The notes beneath the pieces are model-generated. The model saw only the letters and a program-made list of their open reading frames with translations. It was not told the origin of the DNA and searched no databases. 44,091 nt of DNA, taken from Bacteroidales bacterium UBA4230. Its GTDB lineage: Bacteria > Bacteroidota > Bacteroidia > Bacteroidales > UBA932. Each line of letters opens with the position of its first letter. The stretch's first letter is position 1. The stretch lies in the NCBI GenBank assembly GCA_002395605.1, contig DGXO01000084.1, forward strand, positions 2,016 through 46,106. The letters are read 5' to 3'. The position numbers were made by a program, and so were the translations under genes. Positions 24,271 to 31,937 of this stretch are shown one piece after another.

Positions 24271-24522
24271 TTACTTCTTGATAGCGTCTACAGCGGCGTC
24301 GGCGGCAGCGTTGATACCCTCAACGGCCTTCTCGGTGGCAGCGTCCTTAACGGCGTCTACGGCGTCGTTGGCAGCAGCCTCAACGGCGCTCTGTTCTTCG
24401 ACAGCCTCGGTCTTAGCTTCCTCAGCGGGAGCGGCCTCAGCCTTCTTGCTTGCGTTGTTACCGCAAGAAACTGCAGCAGCCATAAGGGCTACGATAGCAG
24501 CAGACATAAATACTTTCTTCAT
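24271..24522 (-). CDS. small Ala/Glu-rich lipoprotein
   Basis: An 83-aa lipoprotein: MKKVFMSAAIVALMAAAVSC with the lipid Cys at residue 20. The mature part is Ala-, Glu- and Lys-rich with an amphipathic period (ANDAVDAVKDAATEKAVEGINAAADAAVDAIKK). Small abundant lipoproteins of this kind are frequent in Bacteroidetes and have no assigned function. It has its own good promoter and terminator, so it is a stand-alone and probably well-expressed gene. The helical composition resembles the extra tail of GalE in this window, though no homology is claimed. Confidence 0.8.
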   Translation of the reverse strand: MKKVFMSAAIVALMAAAVSCGNNASKKAEAAPAEEAKTEAVEEQSAVEAAANDAVDAVKDAATEKAVEGINAAADAAVDAIKK

Positions 24523-24571
24523 AGTACTAATTATTTAAAGTTAACTTTGGTGTCTTTTACATTACTGGCCG

Positions 24572-24601
24572 CAAAATTATAATTAAAAATTTTAATATCA
24601 A
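24572..24601 (-). promoter_or_regulatory. promoter of the small lipoprotein gene
   Basis: On the minus strand, TTG (24599-24601) and TAATTTTG (24572-24579) are 19 nt apart within a very AT-rich stretch. The predicted leader is about 43 nt. Confidence 0.65.
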
Positions 24602-24656
24602 AGATTTTTTTGAGAAAAGTAGTTGAGGTACAATATTTGAGACGACTGACGGCGCT

Positions 24657-25052
24657 ATGAAAAAGACGAATCTCACATCCAAGGACTTAGTCAAGTACGA
24701 AGCCAACTACTCGGAAGGGGCTTTCTGGAACAAAGTCAAGAAGATAGCCTCAAGAGCCGGCGTCAAGACAGTGTATTATGCGCTGGTGCTTTACTACACC
24801 CTCGCAGACCCCTCCACCCCGGCAAAATACAAGGCCGTAATAACGGGTGCGCTGGGGTATTTCATACTGCCTTTCGATTTATTACCGGACCTCCTTCCCT
24901 TCTCAGGCATGGCCGACGACTGGGCAGCCCTTGTTGCGGCCGTCGCCTATGTAACTTCGGCCATAACCCCTGCCATAAAAGAAAAAGCCCGCGCCAAGGT
25001 GAATTCCTGGTTTGGGCATGTGGAGGATTCTTCGCTGGGAGACCTTCGTTAG
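24657..25052 (+). CDS. YkvA family (DUF1232) membrane protein
   Basis: A 131-aa protein with the DUF1232 core: KAVITGALGYFILPFDLLPDLLPFSGMADDWAAL at ~59-92, in which the PxDLLPD motif is diagnostic. There are two short hydrophobic segments (~36-48 and ~60-85). The family is widespread, small and uncharacterised. It stands alone on the plus strand. Its TAG interlocks with the TAA of ispF on the opposite strand (TTAG at 25049-25052). Confidence 0.85.
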   Translation: MKKTNLTSKDLVKYEANYSEGAFWNKVKKIASRAGVKTVYYALVLYYTLADPSTPAKYKAVITGALGYFILPFDLLPDLLPFSGMADDWAALVAAVAYVTSAITPAIKEKARAKVNSWFGHVEDSSLGDLR

Positions 25053-25528
25053 TCCTTGAGAATAAGGGCCGAAGCCCATACCTCGCAGCCTTCCTGCCGG
25101 CCCACGAAGCCAAGTTTTTCCGTTGTGGTGGCCTTGATGGACACCCTGTCATGCGTTACGCCAAGGATGGGGGCAAGCGTTTGCCGCATAGTGCCGATGT
25201 GAGGCGCCAACTTGGGCCTTTGGAGGGCAATTGTAATATCCACATTTCCAACCTTGTAGCCTTTGGTGTGAATCAGGTCCACCACCTCCCTCAGAAGCAG
25301 TTTGCTATCTACCCCCTTCCACTTTGGATCAGTGTCAGGGAAAAGATGGCCGATATCCCCAAGCGCCAGGCAGCCCAGAAGGGCGTCGCAGAGCGCATGG
25401 ATGGCGACATCGCCATCGGAGTGTGCCACAAAGCCGTTTTCTGAAGGAATCTGCACGCCGCCAAGCCACATGGGAAGCCCCGTCGCCAGAGCGTGAACGT
25501 CGTATCCGTTTCCTATTCTTATATCCAT
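25049..25528 (-). CDS. ispF: 2-C-methyl-D-erythritol 2,4-cyclodiphosphate synthase
   Basis: 159 aa, the standard IspF length, from the ATG at 25528. Signature residues are intact: IGNGYDVHAL (~4-13, zinc ligands Asp and His), HSDGDVAIHALCDALLG (~36-52, third zinc ligand), FPDTDPKWKG (~63-72) and ATTTEKLGFVGRQEG (~134-148). The enzyme converts CDP-ME-2-phosphate to MEcPP in the non-mevalonate isoprenoid pathway. It lies 13 nt after the M24 peptidase gene and is presumably co-transcribed with it. Confidence 0.96.
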   Translation of the reverse strand: MDIRIGNGYDVHALATGLPMWLGGVQIPSENGFVAHSDGDVAIHALCDALLGCLALGDIGHLFPDTDPKWKGVDSKLLLREVVDLIHTKGYKVGNVDITIALQRPKLAPHIGTMRQTLAPILGVTHDRVSIKATTTEKLGFVGRQEGCEVWASALILKD

Positions 25529-25541
25529 AGCCAGAACCAGT

Positions 25542-26936
25542 TTATTTACCCATTGCGGCCTCAACCTCGTCCGGGGAGGCGGGCAGGCGCTTGGGGCCCA
25601 AACGGCGGGCGCCATCGGGTGTTACAAGGACGTCGTCCTCAATGCGGATGCCGCCGAAGTCATAGTAACTCTCAAGCTTAGCGTAATTCACAAAGTCTTT
25701 TCCAAGGCCTTCCTTCTTGAACTTCTCTATGAGGGCCGGGATGAAGTAAATGCCTGGCTCATCCGTGATTACGTGGCCGGGAACAAGGCGGCGGGCCATA
25801 CGCAGGGAGCCAAGGCCAAGCTGCTTTGCACGGGTTTGGTCGGGGTCATATCCTACCAGATTTTCACCAAGGTCCTCCATATCATGGACGTCCAGGCCCA
25901 TGTTGTGGCCAAGGCCGTGAGGCTGGAACAGGCCTGCTATGCCGAAGGCCACCATTTCGTCTAGGTCTCCGTGGACCAGATCCAGTGCCTGGAGGCCGTC
26001 CAGCATCTTGCGGGCAACTGCAAGGTGGACGTCACGGTATGTGGTGCCGGGCTTTGTGAGGCTGAACGCCAGTTCATTGCATTCATAAACTATCTGGTAA
26101 ACCTCACGCTGCTTTGTTGTGAACTTTCCGGAAGTGGGATAGGTGCGGGTAAAGTCCGATGCATAGTGCAGGTTGCTTTCGGCACCGGCATCTATGACCA
26201 TAAGCTTCCCGGGCTCGATAATCTTGTCGTGGAGGTGGTTGTGAAGCGTTTCTCCGTGCTGGGTGAGGATGGTGGGGAAGGAAACGCCCCAACCCTTTGA
26301 AAGGGTTACGCCTTCCATCTTACCCACAATTTCCTGCTCCAGGATACCGGGCTTGATGGAATCCCGGCCCACGGAATGCATCTCATAACCAAGTGCGCAG
26401 GCATCGTCAATGGCGGCTATCTCTATGTCTTCCTTGATAAGGCGCTGGGATACTATTGCCTTCACAAGGGCTTCTGAAACCCTTTTGTCTACGCGTGCGC
26501 AGCCAAGAAGTTCCATAAGCTTGAGGGTGTTGTAATACCTGGACGGAGGGATGATATGGACGGTGCGTCCTTTGGCGTGCTCCTTGAGCCAGGGTGCCAA
26601 ATTGTCATAAGGCCCTGTCTTGTAAATGCCTATAGATTCGGCCTTTGAAGCAACCGATTCCTGCGGGCCCATCCAGATGATATCGTCTATGTCTACGTCA
26701 TTGGCAAAGATGCCCTGATTGCCGGAATCTATGCTTAAAACGGCGGCCATATTGGGCTCGTCAAGGCCGAAATAATACAGCCAGGTGCTGTCCTGACGCC
26801 ATTTATAGCAATTGTCCCTGTACTGGGCGGGGGCCTCTGCGTTACCTATAAAAAGAATAAGACCGCTCTGACCGGCCTCACGCATTTTCTGAAGCAGCGT
26901 TTCACGCCTTCTTACATAAACTTCCTTTGCAAACAT
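25542..26936 (-). CDS. Xaa-Pro aminopeptidase (aminopeptidase P, M24)
   Basis: A 464-aa cytoplasmic metallopeptidase. The aminopeptidase P N-terminal domain covers ~1-130 (RRRETLLQKM, then WLYYFGLDEPN). The pita-bread catalytic domain has metal ligands in VIDAGAESNLHYASDFTRTYP (Asp, Asp; ~233-253), HGLGHNMGLDVHD (His; ~342-354), VITDEPGIYF (Glu; ~390-399) and RIEDDVLVT (Glu; ~435-443). It removes N-terminal residues before proline. Bacteroidales usually annotate this as aminopeptidase P family. Its promoter overlaps head-to-head with that of the DUF456 gene. Confidence 0.93.
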   Translation of the reverse strand: MFAKEVYVRRRETLLQKMREAGQSGLILFIGNAEAPAQYRDNCYKWRQDSTWLYYFGLDEPNMAAVLSIDSGNQGIFANDVDIDDIIWMGPQESVASKAESIGIYKTGPYDNLAPWLKEHAKGRTVHIIPPSRYYNTLKLMELLGCARVDKRVSEALVKAIVSQRLIKEDIEIAAIDDACALGYEMHSVGRDSIKPGILEQEIVGKMEGVTLSKGWGVSFPTILTQHGETLHNHLHDKIIEPGKLMVIDAGAESNLHYASDFTRTYPTSGKFTTKQREVYQIVYECNELAFSLTKPGTTYRDVHLAVARKMLDGLQALDLVHGDLDEMVAFGIAGLFQPHGLGHNMGLDVHDMEDLGENLVGYDPDQTRAKQLGLGSLRMARRLVPGHVITDEPGIYFIPALIEKFKKEGLGKDFVNYAKLESYYDFGGIRIEDDVLVTPDGARRLGPKRLPASPDEVEAAMGK

Positions 26937-26961
26937 AGTTTCTGCACGTTTTTTGTTTCAT

Positions 26962-26982
26962 CAAAGATAATGAATATTTTTG
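26962..26982. promoter_or_regulatory. divergent -7 boxes for the peptidase (minus) and DUF456 (plus)
   Basis: TATCTTTG on the minus strand (26962-26969) and TATTTTTG on the plus strand (26975-26982) are only 5 nt apart. The two genes must compete for the same RNA polymerase footprint. The plus box ends 4 nt before the ATG at 26987. Confidence 0.6.
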
Positions 26983-26986
26983 TGCT

Positions 26987-27481
26987 ATGGAAACGTTTAT
27001 TGCAATAGCCGCCATCATTCTTGGCGCACTGGGAATCATCGGCAGCGTTGCTCCGGGCCTTCCGGGGCCGCCCCTCAGCTGGGTTGGCATGCTGCTGCTT
27101 TATATCTGGGGCTCAGGTACCAATGCAGCCGGAGAGCCTTTTTCCACCACCCTGCTTTTGGTTTGGCTGGGGATAGTAATTGTCATCAGCATACTTGATT
27201 ACATTGTCCCGGCGTACTTCACAAAACTCACCGGCGGCAGTAAATACGGCGGCTGGGGCGCTATAGCGGGCCTGTTTGTAGGCCTTATCTATCCGCCTAT
27301 CGGCATGATCCTGGGCTCCCTTCTGGGCGCTTTCATCGCCGAACTTTTCTTTGCTGGAAAGGACACCGGAACATCACTGAAATCGGCCTTCGGAGCATTC
27401 CTGGGCTTTATCTTCGGCACTGGCGCAAAGCTCATTTGCTCTGCTGTCATGATGTTCTACATTGTGATTTACGCGTTTTAG
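26987..27481 (+). CDS. DUF456 membrane protein
   Basis: A 164-aa integral membrane protein with about five hydrophobic helices over its whole length. The DUF456 pattern is clear: GSVAPGLPGPPLSWVGMLLL (~19-38), LDYIVPAYFTKLTGGSKYGGWGA (~67-89) and GALLGAF-type Gly-rich helices after. It is a small uncharacterised family found widely in bacteria. It is probably a leaderless monocistronic transcript, converging on the GNAT gene 30 nt downstream. Confidence 0.88.
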   Translation: METFIAIAAIILGALGIIGSVAPGLPGPPLSWVGMLLLYIWGSGTNAAGEPFSTTLLLVWLGIVIVISILDYIVPAYFTKLTGGSKYGGWGAIAGLFVGLIYPPIGMILGSLLGAFIAELFFAGKDTGTSLKSAFGAFLGFIFGTGAKLICSAVMMFYIVIYAF

Positions 27482-27510
27482 CGCTGGAGTAAAATGCCCG
27501 GTAACGGCGG

Positions 27511-28020
27511 CTACCCCAGCTTATAAATCTCGCTCACATGGGTGAAACCACGCTTTTCGAAGAAGCGGTGGGCGGCGTGGTTGTCCTTGCCGGACTCAAG
27601 GTAGATGTCCTTGACCCCGCGGCTGCGGAGCCAGCCAATAGCAGTACGAAGCAGGGCTTCACCGGCACCGGCGCCACGGAACTCCTCCTTCACAAGGACA
27701 TCGCAAACCACGCCGAAGGGGGCGTCGCCGTCCTCTTCAATGTCGGCAACGCAAAAGCCCATAAACGCGCCGTCATCGGAAACCGCCTTCCAGACTTCGG
27801 CAAGAGATTCATTCACAATATGTTCCGTGATATATTTCATCCACTTTTCACGGGCATCGGGGGCGGGATGCGCCACCAGGACGCCGTCAACAATGGAGCC
27901 CTCACCCACCCCCATCTGGATTTCTCCGTGGGAAATGTACTCCGGGTGGGCGGTTATGTGCCCTATGAAGAAATCGGCCAGGGCAGCGGCATCGGCAATT
28001 TGTGCAATTTCAATTTTCAT
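27511..28020 (-). CDS. GNAT family N-acetyltransferase
   Basis: 169 aa. The acetyl-CoA binding loop EEFRGAGAGEALLRTAIGWL (~115-134) and the following IYLESGKDNHAAHRFFEKRGF (~141-161) are typical for GNAT enzymes. The N-terminal half (DAAALADFFIGHI) matches the usual first helix. The substrate is not predictable. It is the last gene of the seven-gene minus-strand operon, 8 nt after the 532-aa protein gene. Confidence 0.85.
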   Translation of the reverse strand: MKIEIAQIADAAALADFFIGHITAHPEYISHGEIQMGVGEGSIVDGVLVAHPAPDAREKWMKYITEHIVNESLAEVWKAVSDDGAFMGFCVADIEEDGDAPFGVVCDVLVKEEFRGAGAGEALLRTAIGWLRSRGVKDIYLESGKDNHAAHRFFEKRGFTHVSEIYKLG

Positions 28021-28028
28021 GGTATAGT

Positions 28029-29627
28029 TTAGTTTCGGTTTTCCATAATTCGTTCCCAGATACTCTTTATACCGTTTGTTATAACCATCAGCAGGGCGAA
28101 AATGGTAACGGCGGCAATGCAGGCCACAACCACGGCGGCAAGAGTGCTGTTTTCTATGCCGAAATGCGTGAGGAACGGCATTTCGTCGGACTGGAAGAAG
28201 AGCTCAAATGTGGAAGCCACGGAAATGATGGCAAGGACGATATTGAGAAAGAACTCGCTCTTCATTGACTGGTAGTCGGCCTGATTGTGGAGGGCGTTGT
28301 CTACGTTCTCCATTATTTCACTCAGGCGAGCATAATCCTCCTCCAGGCCAAGGCGCTTTGTGGTGCGGTCGAACATCACCTTGTGTGACGGGAACTTGGA
28401 GTATTTCACAACGTCCAGCTGAGTCACCAGGCGCGTAAGACGGATGGATAGAGCTGCATTTTCACCTATCAGCTTCTCGGAGGATTTCTTCTGATCATCG
28501 GAGGCGGAAGCAATGACGGTATCCGTGGCAAGGCCTATCACGTATTTCTTTGCAAGAATCATCTGGAGGATAAGCAGATACTCCGGCCAGGAAACATGGT
28601 AGTGAGACCTCTCCTTCAAGTGTTCTTCCCAGTTTACGCCCTCCTCACCGGCGCCGCGGCGGCCATAAGTGCCGATAACCACGCAGAGGCTGCTTCCGGC
28701 AAGCACAAGGTCGTCGGTGTCAATGGCTATATTCTCCCCGCAAACCTCATCGTAGGCCGCGGGGTCACGGTACGGCCACTCCTCCGGATAAAGGGACAGA
28801 AGGCCGATGAGCTCGTTCTTGTGCTCATCCCTTATATGATTCACGATTTCGGCCTCTGAGAGGTATCCGGGCTTGTTTTTGTTGTTTTCAAAGAGGTCCG
28901 ATCCGTCCTCCTCTATGTGCTGCACGTTCTCCCAGACGTCCACCATGGCATAGTGGAGGTCGTTGTTCACGGTAAAGGGAGCACTGGCCCAGCGGCGGTT
29001 CAGTTTCCGGCGTTCGGCCTTTGGGGTCTCTTTCTTGAACTGCGAGCAGTACTTGTAGATGAAGTTCTTGTAGCGGAGCGCCACGGCGTCGAAACTTCGG
29101 CCCGTACCAAGATTATCTATGGATTCCGGCTTCTCAAGGGGCGTTCCGTCTGCCCCGAACCATATGGAGCCCACCGCAAAATGGGTCTCGTAGTCAATTG
29201 TGGTCTTGTCTCCTTCCTCCTCCTTTGACCAGAATTCGGCGCTGAGCCAGTTGGAAAGGAAGGCTATGAGGTGGTCTGTAATCACCGGCTTTGAGATGCT
29301 GCACTCCTTGCCGTCAAAGAGGAAACGGTAGGTGAAGGACACCGTGTGGCCGAAGAAGAGGTTCATTTCAACGTGGCAGAGGCCCTTAAGGGTGACGGGA
29401 TAGATGGATTCGTCCGGGGCGGGCACAATGGGCATGGTGAACTCAAAGTCCCTGAGGTTGTAGCGCCTGACGTCTCCGCCATGGAAAATCTGGTCCTCGA
29501 TTTCCTGCTCCATAGGCTGGATATAGTCCTCCAGGCCTTTGGGGTAGACAAACTCCTTTGTGTGATGCACAGAGAAGGTCTGGATAAACACAACGGAGAA
29601 TCCTGGGTACGTAAGCATCTGGCTCAT
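28029..29627 (-). CDS. 532-aa protein with C-terminal two-helix membrane anchor
   Basis: No family recognised with confidence. Residues ~1-390 are soluble and acidic, with aromatic stretches such as VSFTYRFLFDGK and WLSAEFW. A long charged helical region at ~400-460 (EKLIGENAALSIRLTRLVTQ, RLSEIMENVDNALHNQADYQ) leads directly into two membrane helices at ~463-482 and ~494-517 and a short basic tail. This long-helix-then-two-TM layout is reminiscent of CorA-like channels, but the GMN motif that closes TM1 in CorA is absent, so ion transport is only a suggestion. It lies between tsaC and the GNAT gene with gaps of 3 and 8 nt. Confidence 0.6.
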   Translation of the reverse strand: MSQMLTYPGFSVVFIQTFSVHHTKEFVYPKGLEDYIQPMEQEIEDQIFHGGDVRRYNLRDFEFTMPIVPAPDESIYPVTLKGLCHVEMNLFFGHTVSFTYRFLFDGKECSISKPVITDHLIAFLSNWLSAEFWSKEEEGDKTTIDYETHFAVGSIWFGADGTPLEKPESIDNLGTGRSFDAVALRYKNFIYKYCSQFKKETPKAERRKLNRRWASAPFTVNNDLHYAMVDVWENVQHIEEDGSDLFENNKNKPGYLSEAEIVNHIRDEHKNELIGLLSLYPEEWPYRDPAAYDEVCGENIAIDTDDLVLAGSSLCVVIGTYGRRGAGEEGVNWEEHLKERSHYHVSWPEYLLILQMILAKKYVIGLATDTVIASASDDQKKSSEKLIGENAALSIRLTRLVTQLDVVKYSKFPSHKVMFDRTTKRLGLEEDYARLSEIMENVDNALHNQADYQSMKSEFFLNIVLAIISVASTFELFFQSDEMPFLTHFGIENSTLAAVVVACIAAVTIFALLMVITNGIKSIWERIMENRN

Positions 29628-29630
29628 AGG

Positions 29631-30227
29631 CTATTTCCTTATTATTTCAACTTCTCCGCCAAGGCCCAGCTTTATTATCTGGGAAGCCTTGCCGGTGCTC
29701 TGGGTGTCAATGGACGGAGGAACCACAAAGTCAACTGCGTCCTTTATTTCCTGAGGGATTTCAGAGAACCTCTGCGGCGTGGGTTCCCCTGAAATATTGG
29801 CCGAAGTGCTCACAAGCGGACGGCCAAGCTTGTATGCCACATTTTTGCACCAATCGGCCATAGGGATACGTATACCCACGGTTCCGTCATCTGCCACCGC
29901 GTTATGGGCAAGGTGCCAGCGGTCTCCTTGTTCGTCGCCGGTGATGGCTCCGGGATAGATGATGGTCATGGGGGCGTCGTTGACCTCTACAAGGTCTACG
30001 GCTATGGAAGGGATTTCCTTCACGTATTTGGCAATCATGTCAAGGTCACTGGCTAGAAGCACCAGGGACTTGGAATCCGGGCGGCGCTTAATCTCAAAGA
30101 TTTTGGCAACCGCGGCGGGGTTGGTGGCGTCGCAGCCAAGGCCCCACACGGTGTCTGTGGGGTAAAGGATTGTGCCGCCCTCACGGAGTACGCGAAGGGC
30201 TTCACCTAGGATCTCTTCCGGTTTCAT
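29631..30227 (-). CDS. tsaC: L-threonylcarbamoyladenylate synthase (TsaC/YrdC)
   Basis: A 198-aa protein of the short TsaC type, without the C-terminal Sua5 domain. The YrdC fold is marked by GGTILYPTDTVWGLGCDA (~17-34), KIFEIKRRPDSKSLVLL (~42-58), VGIRIP and STSANISGEPT (~140-150). It makes threonylcarbamoyl-AMP, the precursor of t6A37 in ANN-decoding tRNAs. Its start lies 26 nt inside the preceding EEP gene, so translation is coupled. Confidence 0.93.
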   Translation of the reverse strand: MKPEEILGEALRVLREGGTILYPTDTVWGLGCDATNPAAVAKIFEIKRRPDSKSLVLLASDLDMIAKYVKEIPSIAVDLVEVNDAPMTIIYPGAITGDEQGDRWHLAHNAVADDGTVGIRIPMADWCKNVAYKLGRPLVSTSANISGEPTPQRFSEIPQEIKDAVDFVVPPSIDTQSTGKASQIIKLGLGGEVEIIRK

Positions 30228-31275
30228 GGAACTGTGCTATTACGGGGTAATGGTCTGAATATTTTACTTTTTCTATGCGGTAACTTACGGCCTCAAGGCC
30301 CTTGGGGTAGAGGATATAGTCCAGCCTCAGGAGCGGCCAAAGGGCGCTGTAGGTGGCCCCGAAGCCTTTTCCGGCATGCATGAAGCTGTCTTTTCGGCCG
30401 CGGATAAGGCGGAAATAGGTGTAAGACAGAGGGGTGTCGTTGAAGTCTCCGGCCACAATGGATGGCACCGGGGCCGAATCTATGCCACGTAGCACCTTTG
30501 CCACCTGGCGCGGACGCTCCGTAATGGAGCGGCGGAGCTTGGCCTCGGTTTCCTCAACGTCCCTTTTGATTATGCCGGGCAATGAGATGTTGTAACTCTC
30601 AAAGTGACAGTTATATACGCGTATGTCAAGGCTGTCCGGGGAAACATCCGTCCAAAGGGCCATGTTGGTGGATTTTTCAAAGTCTTCCTTGCCTTTGGCC
30701 GATGCCTTCCGGCGGGTCAGCGTAACATTTCCAGCCCTCCAGTTTTTGCCTGTAAGCATATAATATTCGGCCTTGTAGGCGGGAAAATGACTCCTGAGCC
30801 AGCCGTCTATGGACACGTTTTCCGGAAGGAAGAATTCCTGGAGGCAAACTATGTCGGCGTCAAGGGAATTCACGTAATCGGCCACCTCGCCGGCAAGTTC
30901 CAGGACCTCCTTCCCCTTGGGGCCGTGCCTGAACAGGCCCACGTTGTATGAAACCACGCTTAAAGTAGGCTCCGGGGTGTCTTTGGGGGCCGAAAACTGG
31001 AAGTATCGGCCTGCAAAAAAGAGGGAGGGCACAAGCACCAGCGCCAGCAGGAGGCGGGTTCTGGAGCGCCTCACGAGGGCCGCCACAAAAAGAACCAGCG
31101 TGAGGGGCAGCACTATGGGGTAGATGAGGCCGAAGAGCGTGAAGAACCAGGCCTTTTCCGGGGGGACGATGATGGAAAGGTAACCCAGCACAAGAAGCGC
31201 GCTCAGCGCCATTGCAACGCTGCCGAACGACAGGCTGGAGAACCAGCCGTGCTTTCTCTTAGGGGCCTTTGCCAT
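30202..31275 (-). CDS. membrane-anchored endonuclease/exonuclease/phosphatase (EEP) family protein
   Basis: A 357-aa protein. Three N-terminal hydrophobic helices (~17-37, 43-65 and 72-92) are followed by an EEP catalytic domain from ~100 onward: SVVSYNVGLFRHG, DADIVCLQEFF (Glu for metal), VYNCHFESYN, IVAGDFNDTPLS (Asp, Asn), RLDYILYP and YSDHYPVIA (the final Asp-His). All catalytic motifs of the family are present, so it should cleave a phosphodiester or phosphate ester outside the cytoplasm; the substrate could be a nucleic acid or a lipid. The last base of the rhomboid stop is the first base of its ATG, and its 3' end overlaps tsaC. Confidence 0.88.
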   Translation of the reverse strand: MAKAPKRKHGWFSSLSFGSVAMALSALLVLGYLSIIVPPEKAWFFTLFGLIYPIVLPLTLVLFVAALVRRSRTRLLLALVLVPSLFFAGRYFQFSAPKDTPEPTLSVVSYNVGLFRHGPKGKEVLELAGEVADYVNSLDADIVCLQEFFLPENVSIDGWLRSHFPAYKAEYYMLTGKNWRAGNVTLTRRKASAKGKEDFEKSTNMALWTDVSPDSLDIRVYNCHFESYNISLPGIIKRDVEETEAKLRRSITERPRQVAKVLRGIDSAPVPSIVAGDFNDTPLSYTYFRLIRGRKDSFMHAGKGFGATYSALWPLLRLDYILYPKGLEAVSYRIEKVKYSDHYPVIAQFHETGRDPR

Positions 31276-31934
31276 CAGTATCTTCTGTAGAGTTTACCCT
31301 GCTTTTTCCAAATGTAAATTGTGAGCCAGCCAAACAGCGCACCGCCAAGGTGAGCGAAGTGCGCCACGCCCATGCGGGTGCCGGTAATGCCGGTAAGGAG
31401 TTCTATGCCGATGAAGATTATCACCATCCACTTTGCGTCAAGTGTGACAGGCGGGAAAAGCAGCGTCATGCGGGCCTGCGGGTACAGCATTGCAAACGCC
31501 ACAAGCACGCCGTAAACGGCCCCTGAGGCACCCAGGACATGGGGAATGCTGTTGTAGATGTACTGGGGATTGGTGCCAGGATACTGCTTCAGGAGCTCAT
31601 TTACCTGGAGGAATTCCACGCCGGTATGGAGGGCCACCGCGCCGAAGCCGGTGATGGCGTAGAGGATGAGGAACTTCTTGGTGCCCAGGACCCTTTCCAC
31701 CACCATTCCGAACATCACAAGGGTGTACATGTTGAAGAAGATGTGGAAAAAGCCGTCGTGCATGAACATGTGGGTGACGGGCTGCCACCAGCGGAAGTCT
31801 GTGGCAAGGGGGAATGCCATGGCAAAGGTACCCTGCATGAAAGCGGGGTTTATGAGCGTTGCCACAAACATTATTACGTTAACGTACAGGAGGTTACGTG
31901 TTACGGGAGGTATGTTTTCCAAAAAACTTGCCAT
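31275..31934 (-). CDS. rhomboid family intramembrane serine protease
   Basis: 219 aa with six membrane segments. Rhomboid signatures are present: WWQPVTHMFMHDGFFHIFFNMYTL (~48-71) with the conserved His and Asn, the catalytic Ser in LGASGAVYG (~128-136) and the catalytic His in AHFAHLGGALFGW (~193-205). It cleaves within membrane-spanning helices of unknown substrates. It starts 3 nt after mutL. In Bacteroidales a rhomboid gene, sometimes two, often follows mutL. Confidence 0.94.
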   Translation of the reverse strand: MASFLENIPPVTRNLLYVNVIMFVATLINPAFMQGTFAMAFPLATDFRWWQPVTHMFMHDGFFHIFFNMYTLVMFGMVVERVLGTKKFLILYAITGFGAVALHTGVEFLQVNELLKQYPGTNPQYIYNSIPHVLGASGAVYGVLVAFAMLYPQARMTLLFPPVTLDAKWMVIIFIGIELLTGITGTRMGVAHFAHLGGALFGWLTIYIWKKQGKLYRRY

Positions 31935-31937
31935 CTG

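Noticed and set aside
24271..24522. Homology between the small lipoprotein and the GalE tail
   Set aside because: Both are Ala/Lys/Asp-rich amphipathic helices; the similarity is compositional and no aligned motif is shared.
28029..29627. Assignment as a CorA magnesium channel
   Set aside because: The GMN motif after TM1 is absent and the N-terminal domain shows no CorA signature; kept as unknown.
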